From: Coccinella septempunctata
Taxonomy: Eukaryota; Arthropoda; Insecta; Coleoptera; Coccinellidae
Direction of reading: 5' to 3'
DNA length: 64,000 nucleotides
NCBI RefSeq assembly: GCF_907165205.1
Contig: NC_058190.1
Span: 35,057,345 to 35,121,344 of the forward strand
Under the pieces are notes generated by a model, which ran no database searches, was not told the origin of the DNA, and saw only the letters and a list, made by a program, of their open reading frames with translations. Position numbers and translations under genes: made by a program. This document shows positions 45,932-58,603 of this stretch, piece by piece (the stretch's first letter is position 1; each line of letters starts with the position of its first letter).

Positions 45932-48900
45932 TAGAAGTCGATTACGCCTGCCATGCTTACTCCCACTGGTTTCACATCTGACAATAAGACTGAGCTGAAA
46001 TATTTTTATAACAGAAGTAGGTACAGTGTGTTTCACGTTAGCGTGTCACTAGATTCTGTGGCTCATTCATTGAACAAAATTAAAAAGTGAACTGGCAATA
46101 TGATCAAAGAGTAACAACTTGTTACTCAAATTAATGTGCTATTGGAAAAACTATCAAACGTAGACAGGAAAAGTTATTACAGAAAAAATAAAAATTCTGA
46201 CGACTCTAATTGTTTTTAAAAATGAATGGTATAGAGGCAATTTCATTTCTGATAATTTTTTCCTATTTCATCTTTAAATTTTTCAGAAAACGTCAGAAGT
46301 TTCCTCGCCTAATATACTTTTTCCCAATGAATGCTCTGAATGCTCAATCTCAATTCGAATACCTGGGTATATACATGAAATAGCAACTTCAGCATTCAGA
46401 AAATATGCGACTAAAAGTTTTCAAAATATATTACGTAAAAAAAAATTTGACGTTTTCGGGAAAAACGGAAGTTGAAATAACAAAATAAACAATCAAAAAT
46501 TGTCACTATATTATTCAATTTGAAAAACAGTAAAATCTGCAAAAAATTAAAAAAAAATGATTTTCCTCACTTTTCATGCCTATGTAAGATAGTTTTTCCT
46601 AGAGCACAATACTATCCTTGAAAAATACAATCCTACTGATGGTTCACTTCCTTATTTTTTCTCTATGAATAACTCACAAACTCAAGTGAACCGCTTTCGT
46701 GGTACACAGTGTAGTAGGTACCTACATATTGGAAAAGTCTACACTTATGGAGTATAATTGTTATGTTGATTGTTTTCTTTTTATACTTATGAGAATTTAA
46801 AGAATAACATTGTGATAATATAGATTTTCAGTAAAAATAAGTATTGAATTTTGTTCGATCCTTCCTTCCTGATTCTATTTTACAAAGTGATTCACCGCGA
46901 TGGACTATTAGAAGTTCATTTTAAACCACAATTCTGTACTGAAAATTTGCATGTTGCGGTTTTTGACAATGAACATACCCTAAAATATTTTCAGACCTTT
47001 GCAATTTTCGGTCATACCGGAAACAAGTTACTACTTTCTCATTTCAAATGACACATCCATTATATTAGTATATGAAGCCAGTTCAACACCGAAAGACTAT
47101 AAAAAATAATCAAATCAATCAGACTGACATTTTGAGTATATTTGAGAGAACGTGCCGATATCGAAAGAGAGTAGCCATAGACCGGTTTCGCCCTTATTTG
47201 AACTCATCAGTATAATATAACTCAATCAACTGTAGTTCACTGTTTTTCGACACTACCAACCTGAATTCCTCAATACAAAGTCTCAACTTATGGGCTATTA
47301 CCAACTTAAATTAAATTTTTCATAACCACCCGAGATCATCATTCTTGAATTATAGCTAGATTTTGTTTCACAATTTTTTCGTTATCTCAACTGTTAGAGT
47401 TCCGGGAAAGTTTATTATTATTTTTTATAATCGAATGAAATTTTTCATCATTCGGAGTACATATTTGAAATAAACTAAAATAAAAATCGAATAATAAAAT
47501 AAACCTGTTATCTTTCAGTAGAGACCAACTATCGGAATACTCAAGGACATGAGGTAATAGTTACTTAGTAATAACCTGAAGTAATTGCATTGGGTATTAG
47601 GTACTCAAAGGTATTTGCCAATATTTTCCATTTCATTTGTACGTGTATTATCAACAATGAACACGTATGGATGAATAATAAATGATAGTTCCTTTCATGT
47701 ACGAAACCGCAACTTCCTATTCAAATTATTCCGATTAGAAGTCCAAATTCCACGGTAAAATTGATAAAAATGATACCTATCTAGAATAAATACGGTTACC
47801 TAAGCCTAACTGAAAAGTTAGTCATCATCAACCAAGATGACTAATAACGGTAATACTCACTGTGTCCTTGAAATGTTATTATTCCGTTATCAATTTCCAA
47901 AATGACTCATTCACTCCCTAAATCCCCCCCCCCTACGTATTCAAAGAACAGATGAATAGAATTTGCCGCAGGAAACAAAATTATTATCCCCTCCATGGCC
48001 TCAAATTGGGCCCTAAATAAACGAGAAATTTCCCAACAGCTGCAACGGCAACGCCCAATTCTCCTAAAACATTCATGCTCCGAAGTCTGAATTATAAATT
48101 TAATGTTGAGCTGCGTTTCAAACTATTCCGGAGCAGTCGCTGTAAAAACTCGTTTCAAATTATCAGTTTCCTTTTATCTCAACAAAAACACATTGTCAGA
48201 ATGTCAATCATGAAATGGCTCATACTAATGGAATGGAGGGGAGCAGATGACTAATGTAATCTTGGATATGTCAGGGGAATGGTCGGGAGGGGAAACTCGC
48301 TATCCACTTTGGCTTGGCACAGAAATATGGCACGCTATTCACTTTGGACGAGTCCATTCTGTAGACTGGGGGAGGAAGCTTGCATTGAATGCTTAATCGT
48401 TTATTTTACAAAGGATATAAAATATTTTGGGTTTATTCAAAGATATTACACAATGATGGTGTAATATCTTTGGTTTATTCATGTTGCATACCCATATTGG
48501 ACTGGGGAAGAGGAATATTTTATACCTGTCCTTTATGATTTAACAGGAAACCAGTTTCATCTACCATTACAGTGAAAGGTAGGCGTGGAACTGGAACGAA
48601 GGCATAAAATCTCTTCATATTGTATATGAAACTATTATTAATTGGCCCATAATGGAAAATCAATGACAATTTAATAGTCATTCAACATTCCTGTATTCCG
48701 AATGAATGTTGAAGTGTGTTGATACCAACTAAACAAATGTTTACTTAAAAATATCAATTTCATTTAACTTCAACCACAATTCTAAATTTATCACCCATGA
48801 TTGTGGAGTTCTCTACATTCTCGAAACCACGTTCGATGATTGCCTTCGATTTAGTAAGCATACTTGGGGAGTGACGTTGTTTATCGTGAATGTTCAGGTA

Positions 48901-49161
48901 TCGGTGAAATAAAGGAAATAATATATTCCGTTAGAGTTGAAATGTGTACAAGGTGAGTGAGTTTTTATGGTATGCTTTATAAATTGCACACTGTCTGGAA
49001 ACCAGAGGTGGAGGACTATTGATATTGGAGCATGTCTGCTGATTTGAATATATTATGTAAATAACTATTTTAAACAATTACTAACTGATTGATAACTAAT
49101 TGGATATTGTAAGTGATTACAATAAGTTGTGATTGAAAACTTATAATTGAGTATAAGTATA
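45932..49161. other. no gene recognised
   Basis: Around 46880-46970 is an inverted relative of 38360-38440 (TGATTCACCGCGATGGACTA, TACTGAAAATTTGCATGTTG). 47927-47934 is a run of C. The rest is AT-rich, with short frames lacking domains or splice context. Confidence 0.35.
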
Positions 49162-49425
49162 GTAGGGGAGAGTTCCTTTGAATCGGACGGCGCATGAACC
49201 GGACGCTACAGTTTTCTACTACACTCGATAGTAATTTAGCATCCTTTACGTAAATCCTATTTTTGCAACATCGATCGATATCTCTTGGAAAATGGCCGAC
49301 CCTGTGGCTCGCGCCTTGTTGCAAAAATGGGATTTACGTAAAGGGTGCTAAATTACCATCGAATGTAGTAGAAAACTGTAGCGTCCGGTTCATGGGCCGT
49401 CCGATTCAAAGGAACTCTCCCCTAT
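49162..49425. mobile_element. long hairpin MITE, 264 bp
   Basis: GGGGAGAGTTCCTTTGAATC pairs with GATTCAAAGGAACTCTCCCC. Pairing continues through CGGACGCTACAGTTTTCTAC and GTAGAAAACTGTAGCGTCCG to TGCAA/TTGCA around a loop of about 50 bases (49269-49318). Opposing short frames are artefacts of the palindrome. Confidence 0.9.
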
Positions 49426-49616
49426 TCCATTATCAGATTGTTGACAACAATGGTAGGACTTTTTTGTCATATGAAATGATAATGGTTTTTTGGGCGATTG
49501 GTTCACAGGGTTTTGTTAGATAGTTCGATATTGTTAAACAATGTGGTAATACTGGTAATATCAGTTGATAGTCGCTTATGATCTGACTATATTACATAAT
49601 GCACCTGCGCATAACT

Positions 49617-49640
49617 TGAAGCAAGTACGAACTTGCTTCA
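49617..49640. repeat. short perfect hairpin
   Basis: TGAAGCAAGT and ACTTGCTTCA flank a 4-base loop. Isolated; no adjacent element ends seen. Confidence 0.6.
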
Positions 49641-50183
49641 CTTTGCCTAAATTGGTAACCATTTTGTTAAACTGAATGATCGGAGACAAAACAAAAATGT
49701 ATGAACTTCATCAAATAAAGTTGACGTATTGAAACATGTTGAATCAGGAAAAGAAATCAAAAATTATTTTATAATTTGTTCCCAAGATTCAGTAGATATC
49801 CTTTTAACAATGAACTTGCTAACTCAAAAAATTGATCGGATTGACTAAATGTTCAGAAAGTAAGTGTGATGAGCAAAGATTAGAAAGTTAGGTTAACTGT
49901 ATTATCTTTGGTGATGAGTAGATATACTATCAAATGCAATGCCAACATAAAATATGCTATGCCGTATAGCGCCTGTATCCAGATGTACTTACAAAATAAA
50001 TTGCTGTTTATGTTAAAAGTTAAAATAGTTTGTGGGTGAATTAGAAAAGTACGGAACAGCTTTGAAAACATTGTATAGTGTATATTTACAATAATAGCTA
50101 TCTTGATGCCGTCTAGATCTAACCAAAGTGCGGCGCTTGCGCAATGTGTTGTGGCTTGTCTGTTTGCGGTATTAGAGACCTAA
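49641..50183. other. no gene recognised
   Basis: Only short frames. A patch of higher G+C around 50115-50165 (GTGCGGCGCTTGCGC) precedes the small MITE at 50184. Confidence 0.3.
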
Positions 50184-50263
50184 AGCTGGGTACAGACATG
50201 CAACAAAATCGTAACATCGTCGCGCGCATGTGACGAAGTTCTGTTGGATGTCTGTACCCAGCT
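50184..50263. mobile_element. 80-bp MITE with TAA duplication
   Basis: AGCTGGGTACAGACAT and ATGTCTGTACCCAGCT are perfect 16-bp inverted ends; TAA borders both sides (50181-50183, 50264-50266). The centre is G+C-rich (CGTCGCGCGCATG). Probably a minimal PIF/Harbinger-type MITE. Confidence 0.85.
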
Positions 50264-51549
50264 TAATACGGGCAAGCTATGGGACGCATCGATTTTCCGT
50301 TGTAGTGATGCGTTACTTGATTATGTCTAGTGTAAATCGCTTGTGAGGCGTCGTCTTGTGTATAATAGGCGTCCCAATTTGCGTAATGTGGAGCAGTCCA
50401 CACTTCTTGCATAACGCTGTTATGTATCTATTTGTTCCAAATTCGCTAACCGTATCATCGATTAGAGATGGAAATTCATTTCCGTATGGTCTCCCATGTT
50501 TTAACAAGAAAAAACCTCACTATGTTGGGCTATTCAGGTAAGGTTAAGCAGCCATTCTGATAAAATCTATTTTAAAGTTTCCTTAAGTTTTTTTGAAGGC
50601 CTAAAAAGCTTTAAAACTAAAGAGACCTTGAATTTGATTAAGAAACCGGCTGTTAGACGTATTGCCATAATACAAACATTACCTTGAGATAAATGTGAAC
50701 CATAGACTTCCCTACAATATTCAGAAGTCGAAAAATCCTGAATATGTACCTATCAAGTGGATCGATGAGGAACAGCAGTGCAGTGCAATAGGATTTCACA
50801 GCTCCCTGAATGTGGAAGGAAACAGGACTCATCATGAAGGAGATGGGTAAAACAATACAAAAAGTGGCATTTTCTGGATATTCACCGAAACATTGTTTTA
50901 TGAGCTACTAACTCAGAAAGAAGAAGAGTGAAGATATTTGATATTTAAAAAAATTTATAATACGAGGCAACGCAGAAGCATGAGCGATCCTATGGGGAAT
51001 GTTAAGGGAGTAATTACCCCTACCCCAGGGCCCCAGAACACTAATTGTCCCATTTCAATTTCTTTATTGTATTCATGACATAATACTGATAATACCAAAA
51101 AATATAATATAGAATTATTGCAAACACAATCATGTTGTTTATTCAATTATTACCCCCTCCTCAAAAATTAAGTCTCCAATATCCCTTCCCCAAAAATTCT
51201 GCTAAGAGGCCCTTTGAGCTGGAATAATCAATGTGAAAACATTCCTGCATAAAAAACTCTTCTCAGAGAAAACCGCTCTGTAGCAGTTTCATGTTCATAT
51301 AAATTCTTGAACATGGAAAAAAATAGCTTAGCAGCGGTTCTATTGTTTCGTCTTATTTAATTAAAAGCATTTATAACAGAAGTATCAGCTGACATAAATA
51401 TGGTTTGCAATATGAAAGTGAATAATATCAAATGAAATTATTCACTTTCATATTGCCAACCACACAATTACCCCAATGTGAAGAATGATCAAAGGAAAGA
51501 CAATCAACGCGTAATAAGAAAAAAAGATGTTGAGTGGGCTTTGAAAGTA
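50264..51549. other. no gene recognised
   Basis: The opposing frames 50313-50507 (minus) and 50356-50541 (plus) overlap a stretch of higher complexity. The plus one runs into TATTCAG|GTAAGG, a possible donor at 50538-50539. Neither has a domain I know. Around 51400-51465 a hairpin (GCAATATGAAAGTGAATAAT with ATTATTCACTTTCATATTGC) sits alone. Confidence 0.3.
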
Positions 51550-52501
51550 TACAGTGCGCGTCGAAATTATGGAACAAATTCATTTTCTCAGAAGAAAAAT
51601 ATTTGGCAACAAAATCCTGAAACAGGTCAATTTTTGTTTCACTTTTACCAAATTTTTATGCATTTTTGAAGGATTTCAACTCTCTAAATTTTTTGAATAG
51701 GGAAAGTGGATTTTGTGGTACTTTTTTGCAAGGTCTTTGTATCTTCTTTACAGGCGTGCAGAAATTTTCAAGAAAAAAATTTTTTTTTAATGTGTTATAG
51801 TCCGAAGAGGTTTTCAGGATGTGCACTTTGTCAAGGCTCATTTATTTTAAGACTATGGTAACTGATGAAATTTGTCACCGAATGAAAGTGGACCATTACA
51901 GTTTTGTTCATGCACTACTTTCATCCCCTACGAATCCTTTTATGGAGAAAAAAATGGAGTGACATTGGAAATTTATTTCGTCATTGAAGTAAAACCCGGA
52001 GCAAATTTTATCGAAAAGTTTCAACTTCAGAAAAGTACTAATATCATAGCTACTTAAGATCGTAACTGAAGCGCAGTGTTTTACACATTCTTATTTTTCA
52101 CGTGGGGGGCTTGAAAGTGGAGCATGAACAAAACTGTAATGGTCGACTTTCATTCGGTGACAAAATTCCATCAGGTACCATCGTCTCAAAGTAAATGAGC
52201 CATGACAAAGTGCACGCATACTGAACTAACTAATTTTTCGAAAAAAAAATTTTTTCTTGAACATCTGCACGCCTGTAGAGAAGATACAAACACCTTGCCA
52301 AAAAAGTACCACATGACCCACTTTCCCATTCAACAAATTCAAAGGGTTGATGGGGATGGCACAGGGTGCTACAAAAATCCTTCAAAAATGCATAAAAATT
52401 TGGTAAAACTGAAACAAAATTGACCTGTCTCAGGTCAAAATGCCAAATGTTTGTCTTCTGAGAAAATGAATTTGTTCCATAATTTTGACGCGCAGTGTAT
52501 A
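51550..52501. repeat. long foldback element, about 950 bp
   Basis: The outermost ends (TACAGTGCGCGTCGAAATTA on the left) are inverted with TAATTTTGACGCGCAGTGTA. The arms continue through ATGGAACAAATTCATTTTCT and AGAAAATGAATTTGTTCCAT, and near the centre GGACCATTACAGTTTTGTTC pairs with GAACAAAACTGTAATGGTCG. No transposase. Confidence 0.85.
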
Positions 52502-54022
52502 GGTACATACCTACATTATTCGCAGATTGAAAATATGTAAACATTTTTAGTGACATTCATCTATATAACGTGATTTTCGATATAAAAACTCTTGAGGTAA
52601 AATTCCCCAACGCTTATCAAGTTTTGAAAGATAATCCCATAATTTAATGATAGAACCACCATAGTTTACCCTACAAAATCCCAAGTGCCCTTAATTTAGA
52701 AGTCAAAGACTCACATTAATAGTCAATATTTAATTACTGGCCCAAAACTGTAACATAATATCACTACACCCTACACCCCTCTTACACACAGTGTGTTTAG
52801 ATGAGGGATACGATATCACCCTCCCAATTGAAAATTAAATTAGCATAGGTATCTGGTTGTGTATGGAACCGAAATGGAGGGGTTCCTCTACACTAATTTA
52901 CATTTCCAAAGAACACGGAAGTAATAAACGTATAGCCTTGTTCAGTCCTATCGCAACCTCATAATTAGCCAGCATTTCAATACTACGTGTTCTAAAGTAA
53001 AGTGGAGATGGTTCGAACATCTCAATTATAAGCCACATTCCAAACGACGGCTTATATTTCTGACAATAAAAGCCTACCTCTTCTGGAACATGAATCCCCA
53101 AAAGAGAATCGTCATAAACGTCCAAATAAAGCCCAAATTAACGTATGGAAAATGCCATTCCTCCTCCAAAACCCGTTTTGAGCTCTTGAACCTAAACGAA
53201 AGGCATTGGACGGATTCCTGATCAATATTCAGGTCGCACCAATGGCAAAAGGGGGCGAAGGCAAAAAGGAGAAAACGGGAAAATTCGGCTCAATTTTATG
53301 ACGTTCGGAAAAGTGATAATTTACATCCACAAACGTCATCTATACGTCGAACAGAAGTGTAAACTAAGCATAATTGAACATTATGTAAACGACTTGATCG
53401 ACGAGGTCATTTGGTAGTTTCCAGATATTCTAAACTTACTTCTGCCGTCAACGCAATGACCTCGAAGTGGAACGAACGGAGGGGAAAAAGAGACGGCTGT
53501 TCAGATGAAAAGAGAGGGAGCGTTTGAACCAACTGGCGATGTTCGTCGGGTTCAACATTTCGCTGTGTAAATGTCCTTTACAGTCTAGTATCACAAACTA
53601 AACTACTTTCGAACTGACGTACTTTACTCGACGCTTTCAGAGTCTGGGAGAGAAGTTTAATGCTGCCGGTTTCTCTCAACAATTTTATTTTCGATGTTGA
53701 TTCGAAACTGTGTTCCGAACTGTGCATTAGGTATTTTTGGAACGAGTATGTTCTGAATTGATGTTTGAGATGGGGAGTTTCGCACTTCGAAAACCGTTAA
53801 TTAGTTTACTGCACGGAACATGAGTTTAAACAGGAAATGATGAGTCGATGTACTCATAATTACTTATACTTTGATAAGAGAGTTGCGTTGTTGATAGCTA
53901 TCACTCAGTTGAAGATAATAAAATGATTTTTTATCCGATTGGTTTTTTCCCGTAGCTTATTCGCTTACATTTCTTGCCTTTGTAGGATCACTTTTTCGAT
54001 GGAAGAAGTCATTAGGAAGGTA
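52502..54022. other. no gene recognised
   Basis: Between two foldback elements. 53200-53660 is less repetitive and somewhat richer in G+C (GGAGGGGAAAAAGAGACGGC near 53490), so it could include regulatory DNA or a 5' exon, but no coding frame is supported. The minus frame 52898-53125 has no recognisable domain. Confidence 0.3.
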
Positions 54023-54845
54023 TACAGGGTGGGCCGTCCATAACTTTCCACCCCGAATTTTGAGCTTTGGGATGGAATAACGAAAAAACGCTCAGACAGG
54101 TCAAATTTTGTTGAAAGGAGGACAAATAAGGGTGTTCAAATGAGTTTGATATCACTACCCCCGTAGCCGCAACCCCTAACAGCTCTCATTTTTGAATAGG
54201 GAAAAGAGGTCGAGCAGCACCTTGTTGGAAAGGCAATTCAATTTCCTGCATGAGTGTATTTTTTTTCATCGCTTTATTATTATACAGAGTGACTCAGTAT
54301 TCCATCAATAACTTTCACTCGCCGAATTTGGATCTTTGAGATGGAAAAAACGCTCGGACGGGTCTAAAAATGAATTGGATATCACTACCCCTCTAGCCGG
54401 TACCACTTAGAGCAATTATTTTTGAGTAGGGATAATAGGTCGTAAATCGTGCGGTTTCGTTTAAATTGAAATAATTGCTGTTAGGGTAGTGATATCGAAT
54501 TCATTTTTTGATCCGTCCGAGCGTTTTTTCCATCTCAAAGATCCAAATTCGGCGTGTGAAAGTTATTGATGGAATACTGAGTCACTCTATAATAATAAAG
54601 CGATGAAAAAAAACGTACACTCATGCAGGAAATTGAATTGCCTTTCCAACAAGGTGCTGCTCGACCCCTTTTCCCTATTCAAAAATGAGAGCTGTTAGGG
54701 GTTGTGGCTAGAAAGGTAGTGATATCAAACTCATTTGAACACCCTTATTTGTCCCCCTTTCAACAAAATTTGACCTATCTGAGCGTTTTTTCGTTATTCC
54801 ATCCTAAAGCTCAAAATTCGGGGTGGATGGATGGCCCACCCTGTA
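54023..54845. mobile_element. double palindrome: foldback nested in foldback
   Basis: Outer arms 54023-54290 and about 54592-54845: TACAGGGTGGGCCGTCCATA against a partner ending GGCCCACCCTGTA, and GTGTTCAAATGAGTTTGATA against TATCAAACTCATTTGAACAC. Centre 54291-54590: TACAGAGTGACTCAGTATTC and GAATACTGAGTCACTCTATA form their own inverted ends with element-like TA borders. The two parts share AGAGCNNNATTTTTGANTAGGG and GATATCACTACCCC motifs, so they are relatives. Confidence 0.8.
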
Positions 54846-55747
54846 TATTTCCCTGACATAATATAATCTTTGTACAGGCTCTCCCCAAATTAATGCAACA
54901 AAATTTGGTCGCAGATTCTCGAGAAAAATTTACTAGACCATATTATTCATATTTTTCGCTCCAAAATCTAATCTTTCTTTTTTATCTCAGAATCTAGTAA
55001 GATGAAAATCAATGAATTTGGTACACAGGAATTTCATGATATCCTTAATTTCATAGTGCTATCTATTTCGGCCTATTTTTGGGCCACAATGACTTTGAAA
55101 GCATTAAAAATTAATTGTGTATTTGAATTCCTTGCATTTCTTCAACCTGTCATCTCTAGCGAAATATTCGTTAAAAAACTCTGCTGTAAAGAGTACTTTT
55201 CATAATGAAGGAATGGTGCAGATAATGAGATAATATTCCTTCATATATTCATTGCAGGCCATTCAACAACCCCCTTCAAATGAAACATTATTTTGGATTG
55301 AATTGAAAATATTGAAATTGGTTTTAGTAGGTTATCCCCGGAAGTAAGGAAAAACTTTTCAGCTCTACAAAATTGTTAATGATCATTTATAGTTTCCTCA
55401 TCGTCGGCCATACAAGCCTTAAATCAGTGGTTTGTTTACGAAAAAACCTCCACACCATCAAAATATGACATCTGTGTCCGTTATGTGAAGACAACATTTC
55501 ACATTTATAGATTTATATTAGATACACTGTGTCATAAATCACAATCAAATATAGTCTGCCATTCAAGAAAAATGAGGCTTTCTTCTGGTGAGAGAATTTT
55601 CGAAATCGGTTAAGTAGTTCCAGAGATTATACTTCCTACAAACCCACAAACTTACAAATTTTAGTTCTTTATAATATTTTTGTAGATGATAGATGAAAAC
55701 ATTTTATATTATTAATAATCAACAACAATCAACTATGTATAGTATAT
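54846..55747. other. no gene recognised
   Basis: AT-rich. The plus frame 55002-55205 lacks a domain. Confidence 0.3.
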
Positions 55748-55776
55748 GAATGATGATGATGATGATGATGATGATT
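55748..55776. repeat. (GAT)n microsatellite
   Basis: About nine uninterrupted GAT/TGA units. Confidence 0.9.
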
Positions 55777-56044
55777 TGATTATCAATGAAATGTAAAAGT
55801 GCCATTTAGAGACATGAGAATCGCAGTGGAGTTTCAGCCATTTCCTTGCTGAATGTAATCTGATAACAAAGTTCTATAACTAAATCTTTTTGATAACTTG
55901 AGAATCATTGCTGCATTTAACTTCCATTCATTATGAGAAAATACACGATTGAGATAGAGAAATGTGAACGATTCCCGTTTGAGGTTATCGAGAATTGTAT
56001 CCAACAGTCAAAATTCGGCCATACGCAAGTCATCGGTGCTATTC

Positions 56045-56297
56045 GTTAACGTTCGGTTACGTACGTCAGAGAACGCTTCCTTACGTAGGTCGTAAAGCTG
56101 GGTGTACCCTCCATAAGCTGACGCTAACGTTACGTTTAAAACTGACGAATGCGCATGCGTAGATGTCATGTCGTTTAACGTTCGGTTACGTATGTCAGAG
56201 AACGCTTCCTTACGTAGGTCGTAAATCTGGGTGAACCCTCCATAAGCTGACGCTTACGTTTAAAACTGACGAATGCGCATGCGTAGATGTCAAGTAT
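56045..56297. repeat. CpG-rich tandem duplication, about 129-bp unit
   Basis: Two head-to-tail copies (about 56045-56173 and 56174-56297), each with AACGTTCGGTTACGTA-GTCA, GAACGCTTCCTTACGTAGGT, CCCTCCATAAGCTGACGCT and GACGAATGCGCATGCGTAGA. The second lacks a 6-base TAACGT stretch. Rich in CpG, ACGT and inverted AACGTTA motifs, unlike the AT-rich flanks. AGCTGGGTGTACCC in the first copy resembles the terminus of the MITE at 50184. Confidence 0.85.
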
Positions 56298-57377
56298 AAC
56301 GTTAATGTTTACGTTCATGTTGCCACGGTCATGGTAGCACTTATTTGAGCACTTTAATCACAGTCGTCTATAGAAACGCTTTCTTTTTTCCTTTAGAAGG
56401 CTGTGCTTCAACTCTCTATTGAAGAATAGCAGGTGACATAGGCTTCAAAATAGGCTGAACAGAGAGTGGTAGAATCAGACATTAAAAACCCACTTCTTGA
56501 TTTGCATCTTGCCAAAAGTTAGGGTGGTTTTAAGGCTTGGTAACATCACTTAAATAAACAATAGACGAAGGTCTTTTATTTTGTTTAGAATGATGAAAGT
56601 CTAATTACATATCCAGAATATCTCTTTCCATTTCAATTTTATTAACGAACATAATGAAACGACAGAAATGTTTCCATTTTTAATACCCCATATCTCAGAA
56701 TGGGTATACCTATATATTTCAAGTTCACCTCATGTTTCTTAACTAAATAGTAATGTTTTCGGACATAGAATCACCTCCTGCATTTTAGCTGTTTCACGCC
56801 TTGTATGTAGGTATCATATTTGATAATAATATCGTGTTATTTGGTCCATTCACCCGCGATACTCCGTCCAAGCTACTTCTCGGTAATTATTATGATCAAA
56901 AATTTATGAATCATGGTTATCGTTCTATTCTATTCCATGTTCTTCCAAGCTCTTAAGTACAACCTACCCATCTGGCAGGTTTAAAATTGAGGAATAAAAT
57001 GCCTCATTATTACCGCATCAATTAGTTATTTATTTAATCGATCTTGAAAATTCAGTAGGCAGTATACTACAGAAAAATTATTTTTTATCTGCAACTGCGT
57101 CATTGTATAAGGACAAAAATGATATATAATCTAATCAATAGACTACGTGAACGCGATCTGCCAATTAGATGTGTTCTTTTCGTAGGTATTATTTCTTAGT
57201 AACTCGTACTTTGGTCTACCTCTAGTTGCATTTTTTCCAATTTCGCATGGGGGCTGAGATATTATGGGTTGTAACTTTTCAAATTAACACACTGTCCAGA
57301 AACAAATTCGAGACCAGCTCGCAGAATCCAAGGGGTCATCTGAAGGATGAAAGTTTATTGAGGAGAGCAGTATAGTA
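56298..57377. other. no gene recognised
   Basis: AT-rich, no coding frame of interest and no clear element termini. Confidence 0.35.
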
Positions 57378-58603
57378 TACGAGGATATATTGAAAAATTC
57401 TTAGCCTACTATAGAAACAAACAAAATTTCAATGTCAAAATATTTTATTACTCAACATATTCTCCTCCTTATTGGATACATTTATTATAGCGAACCTGCA
57501 AAGTCTCTAGACCTTTCTAAAAAAATGTTTCTTCTTTCTCTGCAAACCAGACCTCCACAGCTTTTATTACCTCCTCGTTGGAACAAAATTCAAGACCTTT
57601 CAAACTTTTTTTCCAGTTGAGGAAAGAGATGATAGTCGGATGGAGCCAAATCTGGTGAATAAGAGGGGTTTTCTAGTAATTCAAACCCTAAATCAAGAAT
57701 TTTTTGCATGGCAACAAGGGACACCTTTGGATAGCTTTCCGCGTCTTTAATTTTTTCCCGTAGAGTGGTCAGTAATGTCGAATAGTAATCTCCGGTTATT
57801 GTTCTACCCTTATCCAAAAAATCAATCATGATTACTCCATGGAAATACCAAAAAACTGAAGCAAGAACTTTTCCAGCAGATTTTTGGACACGAAACTTCT
57901 TAGGTCTTGGAGAACCAGAGTGTCGCTATTCCATCGATTGTTGCTTTGTTTCTGGATCGTAGAAATGTATACTCAAGTCTCATCCATGGTAACAATTCGG
58001 TTTAAGAAGCCTACATCGTTTTCAATTCGAGCACAGATCGAACGCGATGCTTATACCCTTGCACATTTGGGGATCCATTTTGCAGCAATTTTTCTCATGT
58101 CCAAATTGACGTGAACTATATGATGAACGCGTTCGCATGAAATATTCAGTGCTTCAGATATCCGTTTCAGCCCAATTCGACGGTCTGATAAAATCATGTC
58201 ATGAACTGCATCGATATTTTCGTGGACTGACACAGAAACTGGCCTTCCCGATCGGACATCATCTTCAATGGAAAATTTACCTCTTTTGAAGCTTGCAATC
58301 CAATTTTTCACGGTCGCATACGAAGGACATTGATCACCAAGGGTATTGAACATATGTTTGTAAATCTGCTTACCTCTTAACTCTTTTAAATACAGGTACT
58401 TGATGATGGCTCGATACTCCAATTTTTCGATTTTCACAATTTCGGTGGACATCTTCTTTCTTTTAATTTATTGCGTAACCCTGGTTTACTTTTTCGACCT
58501 CAAACTTCACACTGACACTTCTAATGAGTTATTGTTTGTTGCTATGGTAACGCAATATTTTTTTTATGCATGGATTGGACTAGGCTAACAATACATCCTC
58601 GTA
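57378..58603 (-). mobile_element. mariner transposon copy C, inactive
   Basis: Ends TACGAGGATATATTG and CAATACATCCTCGTA (one mismatch), flanked by TA. Transposase start at 58452 (MSTEIVKIEKLEYRAIIKYL), open for 133 codons: GKQIYKHMFNTLGDQCPSYA, FKRGKFSIEDDVRSGRPVS, SDRRIGLKRISEALNIS, VNLDMRKIAAKWIPK. The frame then shifts. The later block MIDFLDKGRTITGDYYSTLL runs to REKIKD, where a deletion removes the LQDNAPAH motif with the second catalytic Asp, and resumes at VAMQKILDLGFELLENPSY with SPDLAPSDYHLFPQL holding the third. Same family as copies A and B. It cannot be active. Confidence 0.94.

Noticed and set aside
49070..49523. Opposing 84- and 86-codon frames
   Set aside because: The same peptide pieces appear on both strands because the sequence is a palindrome.
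50313..50541. Overlapping frames with relatively complex protein sequence
   Set aside because: The plus frame runs to a possible donor, but neither strand gives a recognisable domain or partner exon.
52202..52556. Frames of 73 and 108 codons
   Set aside because: They lie in the right arm of the 51550-52501 foldback; no domain.
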